Source: Branchiostoma floridae | Taxonomy: Eukaryota; Chordata; Leptocardii; Amphioxiformes; Branchiostomatidae | DNA: 52,984 nucleotides | Direction of reading: 5' to 3' | NCBI RefSeq assembly: GCF_000003815.2 | Contig: NC_049997.1 | Span: 996,005-1,048,988, forward strand | Shown: positions 43,201 through 52,200 of the stretch, in pieces | How the letters are laid out: each line of letters opens with the position of its first letter | Numbering within the stretch: position 1 is the stretch's first letter | Notes under the pieces: generated by a model | The model's database searches: none | Told to the model about the DNA's origin: nothing | Seen by the model: the letters and a program-made list of their open reading frames with translations, nothing else | Made by a program: the position numbers and the translations under genes

Positions 43201-46200
43201 TCTGTATCGGGATCTCGTGATAATAAAGTTTTATGCTGTACTGCTCTACATGCGTTTTGACAGATATAGATGAATGCAATGAAGCCGGTTTACACAACTG
43301 TAACCAGAATCAGACATGTGCAAACACCCAGGGATCTTATGTCTGTGTCTGCAAGGAGGGGTTTCATGATGTCTCATTCGATGAAGAAGAACCTGTGTGT
43401 ATTGGTGAGTAAGAAGACGTTAGTGGTGAAAAAAAGCCAGTGGTAATAATTGCTTATTTACTTAGACCTGCTTTGACCATTGCAATTAGTTTGCTTTTTC
43501 TTACTTAACAAAAACGAGACATAAAGTCTAGTACTTTGGCTTTGAAAGCTACTTACTTACTCATCTCACTTTTACACGATGATAACATGTGGAATACTGT
43601 TGTATTGGGTGATTGGTAATTTCCGAACGGTGTGAATGATAGAAATATAACTAATACTAAACTTCATTTTGACATTGATGAGACACAAACAGACAAACAT
43701 AATTAGTTTAGTGTGAAAATATGCATGCGAACTTTTATTTCATTCTTATTTCATATTTTTCTCGTTCTCAGTCCGTGTTGATTCGATTGTAGAAGCGGAA
43801 ACCTCTGGTAACCCTGAAACTGATGCGAGCGTGTGAATAAGAAAACGTTTTGTAAAAAAATCCTTTTCTTATGAAATCCCAGCGGCCAGGAAGCTTGACC
43901 ACATAATTTTACCGAATGATGGATTCTTGATTTTTGTTATTTCCCTACTTGTTCTTTGACTTTGGAATTGAATTGAAGCGGACGAAAATTGATACGCAAG
44001 CTGACGAAAGAATGAAACCATGCGTTCAGATTATGCATTATTTCCTCTCTCCATTCGGCTATAGATAATTCTTACCACTTAGCAAAAAAAACATCACAAC
44101 TCATGCAGTAAATCTTTTTTCACACTTTTCTCATTAGACATTGATGATTGCGATGGAGTCAACTGCCTCAATGGGGGAACATGTGTCGATGCCATTGGAT
44201 CATTCTTCTGTAACTGCTCCGATGGCACCAGTGGCGATGTCTGCAACATATGTGAGCATCGTACTCTGTCATTTTGTATATTTGGATACATGGACTAGAT
44301 AGACATGTACATATAAGTTGAAACATATGCTTCAATAGATGCATGATATTCGCCAGTTTGAGCATTCATTTTTTCTAAATCAGGACAATGATGAATAGTT
44401 TATCATTTAGATTACAGTTGAGCTAAAGAATATGTAAATACCACATTCAATCTAATCTGTAAGTGCAATGACGCAAGTGCATGGTAAAATGTTTATTTGG
44501 ATTGTGGTTAGAAATAAGTGAATGTGGAATCGAATCTAAAGACTTCTAGCAGCTTTTCCCGGGGAAACTGCAAGGATTTTGTTTTAGTTGTAGCCTCGGA
44601 AACAGGATCAGACACCAAGGTTTTTTTTTATTTTTTTTTATCTGTAGTTTTGATGAGGATCGACGCAATGATGTACTAATTATTGGGACCCGATTTGCAT
44701 AATTCATTTAGAGAATTTATATTTTGCAAATGTGCTTAATGGCAGGAGCTCTATACTTACTACATTATAACTTGTTTCAGATGAGTCTACGTGGAGCAGT
44801 TGGAGTAGCTGGAGTGACGACTGCTTCTGTCGGGAGTCAAACGGCACGGCGATGGTGTCCCGTGTCCGGTCCCGGTCCTGTCCCGGGAAGCCAGGGTACA
44901 GCGGTACTCCAACCTGCGACGGTGACGACACGGACTGGGAGGAGTGCATCCCAGGTAGACCTATGAAATTCATTATTCGTAATACTAGGGGTGGGTACCG
45001 GTACAGAAAATTCAGGTCCAGGTCTGGACCTTAACCTGGACCTGATTCAGTATGTGGCAACTTAATGTGAATAGGCAATACTCAAAATAATGGTCCATTT
45101 CGCAACAAAGAAATCTCTTTTGGGGAGTATTGGACTCCCACTGGCGTTATAAAAAAGTACAAGGCTAGCTGTCTCTGTACGATTGATTGTAAAACTTGGT
45201 AGAAATGAATGTAGCCCCTACTCTACGTCGCTCTTGTTATTTTCTTCTACCGGTAAGCCCTAAAACGCGAGGAGGCTTTATCAAAGGACCAGGCGTTATG
45301 ACACCATGTACACCGAGGAACAGGCGGGTCATTAACGTTATTATCATATAGCCTACACAAACTTGCAAACTCCTGTATGACGCATAGATCCCTTGGTACG
45401 ATACGTGTGAATTCCTTTGTCGAATTTCTTAAAATTCACATTTGCTCTTTGGTACATATATTTGTAAGGAGACTACAGATTGCATTTTGAAACCAAAATT
45501 TCCACAGAAAATATTCGAAACATTGCAAGCCTTTTAGAACAAAACTCATTATCAATGTTAGAAGTCTGTACCCTCTGCTCTGGCATATGTTTTGCTCCTT
45601 TCTATTGGCCAATACCTGCATATACCTTACTTTCTTGTGTGTATCGCTACTTTTGATTGGTCAAAATGAATCGGCACCGGTGTCGATTTGCATCGACAGT
45701 GGTGCCGGTGTCGATTCATTCTGACCAATCAGAGGAGCGATACACACCTGCCTGGCCTGAATCTTTGTGTTACGCCGTCACAACCAACATGAAACGGGGC
45801 CTTCTGATTGGTCCGCGGCGCCTGGCTATATGATAATATGTGTTCATTTTCCAATCGGTCCAACATCCGGTCCACCGAATTTTTATCATTTCCGTTTTTT
45901 TCTTGACCTGTCTATAAGAAAAACCGGTTTTGTATCGGAACATGGTACAGCGAGATGCATTGTTGGCAAAGATAAAGATCACTGAGTTGTTAACAGTTCT
46001 TGTCTCGACCATTATCTAGATTTGCATAACAATGGCCTGGTGTATTTAGTTTATGTTTTGGGAGCATCACCTTTGACCAATTGCCGACAATACACTTTGC
46101 TGACATGCTTACTCAAGCTAGAATGTGTTTTATTACTATCACCTTAATCTAGAATTCGTTATTCAGTGTAATCATATTGTATTCACTAAGTTTAAAACAG

Positions 46201-49200
46201 TTTTGCCGCCAAAGGTGCTAACCAGCTAAGTTACAAGTTAACTTTTGCTTCTACTTAAACGTACAACTTTTTCTTTGTAATCACAGATGTCGATGAATGT
46301 GAAGAAGGAACTAGCCACTGTCATCCAAACGCCACCTGTGAAAACGTCGTAGGAGTTGGTCAGTATAATTGCACATGTGACAGCGGATTTGCTGGTGACG
46401 GCTTCCGTTGTGAAGGTAAGCAAAAGAAGAAATAGTAGGGTCATGATATTCTATGGACGAAATATCACGAATGTGGCGCCAGGCGTGACGTAACTGGTAC
46501 AGCGTTCGGCTCGGAATATATAGGTCCTGAGTTCGATCCCCACCGTGCCCCCCGACGTTGTGCCCTTAGGAAATGCACTTTACACGACCTTCCTCACTTC
46601 ACCCAGGTGTAAAAATGGGTACCTGACTTCGGTCGGGGATGTGAAAGACTACCTTTACCTTCTGTCTGTACCTTGTATGTGGAACCGTTAATATTAGTTA
46701 CACAACTTAAGCGCAGTACCACATTGTCCTCGTCTGTCAAAAAATGAATAGAAATACCACGAATACTCAATACAGTTAAGATCATTCCCCCATTATACCC
46801 ATTACGTAACTTGCTGCCCAACTTTCAAGTGTACACATATTGGGCGGTTATTAGCTGACATTTATGATAGATACTGAATTGCAATGTCAAAGAGATACTG
46901 TCTGGTTAAAGAATTTGTGAGAATAACAAATATCATCATATTAACATAATAAGTACTTGGTGGGAAGGTACTAGATGGTGCCAGATGGGAACCTAAACGA
47001 ACTTTCTATTTCAAAGCAAATTAAGTGTGAATGTTGAAAAAAAACTCTTCGCAGGTGTTCTTCCTTAAAACATATGACATGTTCGCAATATCCATACATT
47101 CATAGCAAATGTTTGGAAATGTTTTCCACCATGCGCCCAACAGGGTGTTTTAGTAAACCATTTAGTTTTGATAGTTAAGATAAGTTCATTGCACATGCAT
47201 GCCCGTGGGAAAATAAGTAGAAGTTAAACCTCACATAGAATAATGAAAAATACAATACACACACCCATTGGAATATACGCTTCTTATTGAAAACTTGAGC
47301 TCAAGTTAAAATAAAATGTTATCTGAAAGGCAAATCTCAATTTTGGCAACTCTTACAGATTGGGTTGTCTGCGTGGCGCAACGGCGTTGGAATCAGAATC
47401 AGAATCAGTAGGTCCTGAGTTGGATACTCGCCATGCCCCTGCCCCCATGACGGTGGAGTGACGCCCACTGAGCCTCGCGGCTAATCTGTATAAAGGTGCC
47501 CAAAACACCAATGGATCTGATGCTGCCAGTGTGTCAACTTCTGCACACTTGCCACTAAGACCCGTGATTTTTTTTTTCTTACAGATATAGATGAATGCAA
47601 AGAAGCCAGTTTACACAACTGTAGCCAGAATCAGACATGTGCAAACACCCAGGGATCTTATGTCTGTGTCTGCAAGGAGGGGTTTCATGATGTCTCATCC
47701 GATGGAAAAGAACCTGTGTGTATTGGTGAGTAAGAAGAGATAAGTGGTATAAATAACATTTTATCCAATGAAAGTAATTGCTTATTTACTTAGATCTGCT
47801 CCTCATCCTTGGGCATAGTCCACTGACTAGATCCCCGGTACTAGCTGTATAGGGTGGCCCTCGCACCCGCCTCTTATGTATTACCTCAATGTCTGATCCT
47901 TATACTTCGTACTATAGTAGGGATGCAATCTTCGTAGAGCTTGTATTTTGCAAAGTTCTTTCATTACCGAATAGACTGAGAAAAGAACTCAGCATACAAT
48001 GATAAATGATAATGATAGGATTTTACATTAGAGTACATCGTAACAAACCTTACATTGACATTTAATTAGGAATTGCGAACTTAATTTAGAATTGCATACT
48101 TTGTTTATTTCAAAACATTTTCTTGCAGATGTGGACGATTGTCGTCATGTGACCTGTTGGAACTCCGGCGTCTGCTTGGATGGACTTGGGAATTACACTT
48201 GCGACTGCCAGGAAACTTTCAGTGGGGAGCATTGTGAATATTGTACGTAAAACACTTGTGCTAAAGTAAAGTTACAGAAGGAAAATGCCCAGACTTTGCA
48301 TGATGTTCAAAATAACCAATGAACTGGTGAACGTATTGACTGATAAATATCTAATACCAGTTCAAAAAATTCCACAGATACCTACAAAAGTTTGGGAAAT
48401 CTTGTCAAACGGACGCACACTATACTGTTAGGCTCGGCCCATAAGGCAATGCCAAAAAGAATAAGAAACAGCCATGACTTCAAGTACCAGAGTCACCAAC
48501 CTAGGATTGATGTATTCCGAATTTCGTATGTTTTGATAAACATTCCCTTCGTATATCGACTGCAGAGAAGGGGGTATATTCATTTAAGCAGAGCAAGTTT
48601 ACCTAGTAGTATACACAGCTCAATTGTCCATGTTTTTTTTTCCTTCTCTCTTACCTATCGTTACTGGGTGTCGCATGCAAAGTTATGATTATGATATAAA
48701 TTTGGTAGACATCCATAAACCTTTATGCGTTATATATACCAAGATTATATTTATGCACCTGCTTTCCTGGTGAGGCTCATAACTTATCTATCACCCATCG
48801 TACCTGTACCACTGATAGCGCAATCAATCAAATTTCTGCACTATTGAATTGTATTTCTCAGACCAATCGACCTGGGGAGAATGGAGCCCATGGACTGAGG
48901 ACTGTGAGGCCCAATATGTGAACCACACGGCTGTAGAAGCTCGAGTCAGAACACGACGGTGCCTGGACAGGATAGCCTATGATGGAGCTCCACTCTGTGA
49001 AGGAACTGACTTGGAGTGGCAACTTTGTAACATAGGTTTGTGTATAGCTCCTAACTTTTAGTCTTTATGTTTTAAAATAATAAAGTATTAGTATTGGATG
49101 AAAACGTATTTTTGCAGTAGACTCATTGCAAATATAATTTATGGACCAATACCAGTCTTCCTTTACCAAATGAATGTTTCAATCATGAGCAGTAGATCCT

Positions 49201-52200
49201 CTTAATACCGTTAATGTTACAGAATGGAGTAAAAGCACATTACACAATAACTAGACACAATAGGCAAGACATAAAAGTAAATAAACTCAAAACCACTTAA
49301 GAATCAGTCAATGATTTCTTATATAGTCTCATAGTATGGTGTAGGAAGGAGTTTTTTTTTAACTCTTGATCCAAATTTATAGGTTTTGTATTTTCACAGG
49401 CCGAGAGGCAAGAAATTTCTCAGGCCTGTTCCAGACGGTCAAATCGTCTATTCAGCCTGGCTACACGGTGGGCGACGAAGGTAAGCACGTTATCAGTAAC
49501 GAAAGGGAATGGCATGGCCCAATATATTCGGGTCGGTCGTTTTTGTTTATCTCCATAAACTTGCTCCATCGTGTCTTTCTTAGTACATACGCGTTCGTCC
49601 AAAATATATACGAATATGGTTGCTAAAAACTCATGTAGGTTTGATTTTGCTTGCTTTGATAAATTTGGGTTTGATTGAATTAATTTTGTATCTTCTTTAA
49701 CGTTGATAAAAAACTAACATAGCAATTAATTTTCCACTATGCATACTTGCATCTGATGATCTTTTAATATTGGCTTTTTTTGTAAAAGCATATTCCTGTT
49801 GAAGAATGTTTGTGTCATATTGTAAACATGCCTTTAACTATCATTCTAGTCTGTTTGATTGTTAATTTTTTTAGATCTCCCTTAGTCTAGTTGACTGTAG
49901 TAAGAAGTCTTTGTTCGTTTCACTCACTCTTGTCTTGTTATTTATCTTTCATGGTCTAATTACTACAATGATAAAATTTCTTTTGTCACCAGTTCTAGAT
50001 CTGAAGGAACTGTCATTAGACGACAATGATGAAAGTGCTGATTACGAAATACTTTGTTGTGACGAAGGGAAGTTTGTCCTGGACAATGGGGTGTTACGGG
50101 TCTTACAGATGCTTGATCCGAACAGACCTTATGAGTTAACGATAGTCGCTATTGATGACACCGCCGAACCATCAGCCCTTCTGCACATATTCGAAGTCAT
50201 GATAGATGTGAATCATACGGAATGGATCTACGACCGAACCGGATGTCCGCATGTTGTTCTTACAAGAGAAGTAGAGGAGGGACAATCCAACGGAACTGTC
50301 ATTGTAGACTTGACAACAGAACTCGGCGAAGACGAGACTTCGCGGTATTTCCTGCAGTTCGGCCTCTGTAGTGACCTCGTCAATGTTAATGAATTCACGG
50401 GAATTGTGTCCACCAGCAAGACACTCGACAGGGAAACAATGTCGTCGCTTAACTTTGATGTAGTTGTCGTTAACCACACCTCAACAACTATCGTTACTGT
50501 TAACGTGAATGTGACGGACATCAACGATCACCAACCAATCTTCCAGAACACACCTGTCGCAGGTATCATATCTTCCGATGCACCGGCGGGAACGATCGTT
50601 GCCATTGTCAAAGCAACGGATGAAGATGAGGGAACAAATGGTATGGTTGAATACGTGCTGGAGTCGTACAAAGATGCCTTTAAAATCTCCTCCACCGAAG
50701 GTGTCATCCGTGTGAAGGATACCAAATCCCTACCCAACAGCAATGACTTGCAGGTTATAACACTGTCTGTAAGCGCCAGAGACAATGGGACGGTTCCAAG
50801 GTCCACACCTGAACCTAGAGCAGTGGAATTGACAATTGTTTCGTCAAGCGTTAGCGAGATCTATGTAGTTGAAACTGTAGAGGAAAACATCCCTATTGAC
50901 ACTGTCGTAGCCAATTTTTCTGACAAGCTGCAAACGGACAATACTGAAGACCCCCCTGGCAAATACAGGTTCATCTTACAGGACGATGGATCAGGGCAGG
51001 CGCAGATTTTTTGTCTCGACAACACGACGGTAAGATCTCGAGTTATGTGTGACAGTACAGTAGTTCACCTTTATCCATGGGTTACCTATATCCACTGTAT
51101 CTAAAACAGGGCGTTAAGGATGTCAGGTTGATGTACTGTGGTTTCAATCTGCAATATTTTGAACATATGGCAATTTTCCTGTTTTTTGTTATACATAACA
51201 GATATAGGTTCACCCGTGGATAGAGGTAAACCAGTGTCATATAGTAGCCCAATTTCATTGAAATATTGAATGTCGTGTAAAATTTTGACGCTGGTTAATG
51301 ACATTATGAATTTAAAAAAAAACTTTGTAAAAGAACCAGCGGACGAGTCTATTTTTAAACAAAAATGACCAGTTACCGTTCACTACCGCCATGCTGTCAA
51401 GCCTTCATCACCTGAATTTCTGTGCTATCTATGTTTGAAATTCAGTCATTTCCGTCAACTATGTCGAGTAAAAAGCACAGTAACTTTTCGTTCGTAGACT
51501 AGTTTAGACAATTTATGCGTACTTTTTTGCCCTATGTTACTTTGGTAGGGCTAGAAGGACACAGATTTAAGAGGACTATAACTATCACACTTTGTCTGGA
51601 AGATCGCAAAATGAATATTTGCACAGCGTAAAACAGGCAGAGAATGTTTTAGATCATACATTGCTTTTTAAGAAGAGTTTTTGCTCTAGATTTATGTGCG
51701 TGGTTATAAGATTAATGTGACTTAGCATCAACAGTATGATCAATGGTAGCTCTACATTGACATGTAAGAATATCGTTGAAGAGATTCATCAGTCAGTATG
51801 TACACACTTAATAGAATTTTCAGTGACTACGGTTAAAGGTAAACACACGTACCTCCAAAATGTTCGATGGCTATCAGTCTAACTTGATCAGAGAATGACC
51901 CAGTTCTCGCGAGAGTTTCAAGTCTCGACCTAGTTCTACCTTTAAAATGTAGTCACTGCTTGATGAAAAATTCTATTGACATATAAGAAGATTTGAAGTT
52001 ATCTTCATGTATTGATTCATTCATGTATTAGGGCATCTTGACGACTGCTGCGGACATCGACAGGGAGTCCCCCATTTTCCAGGGAAGGTTTACGTTCACC
52101 GTGTTGGCAAAGAAAGAGGGGTCATGCGATAGCAAGCTGGTACGAGATAACCTTTCCTATTTCAGGTCGCATTTACCTAAATCGGGAGATATTTTAGATT

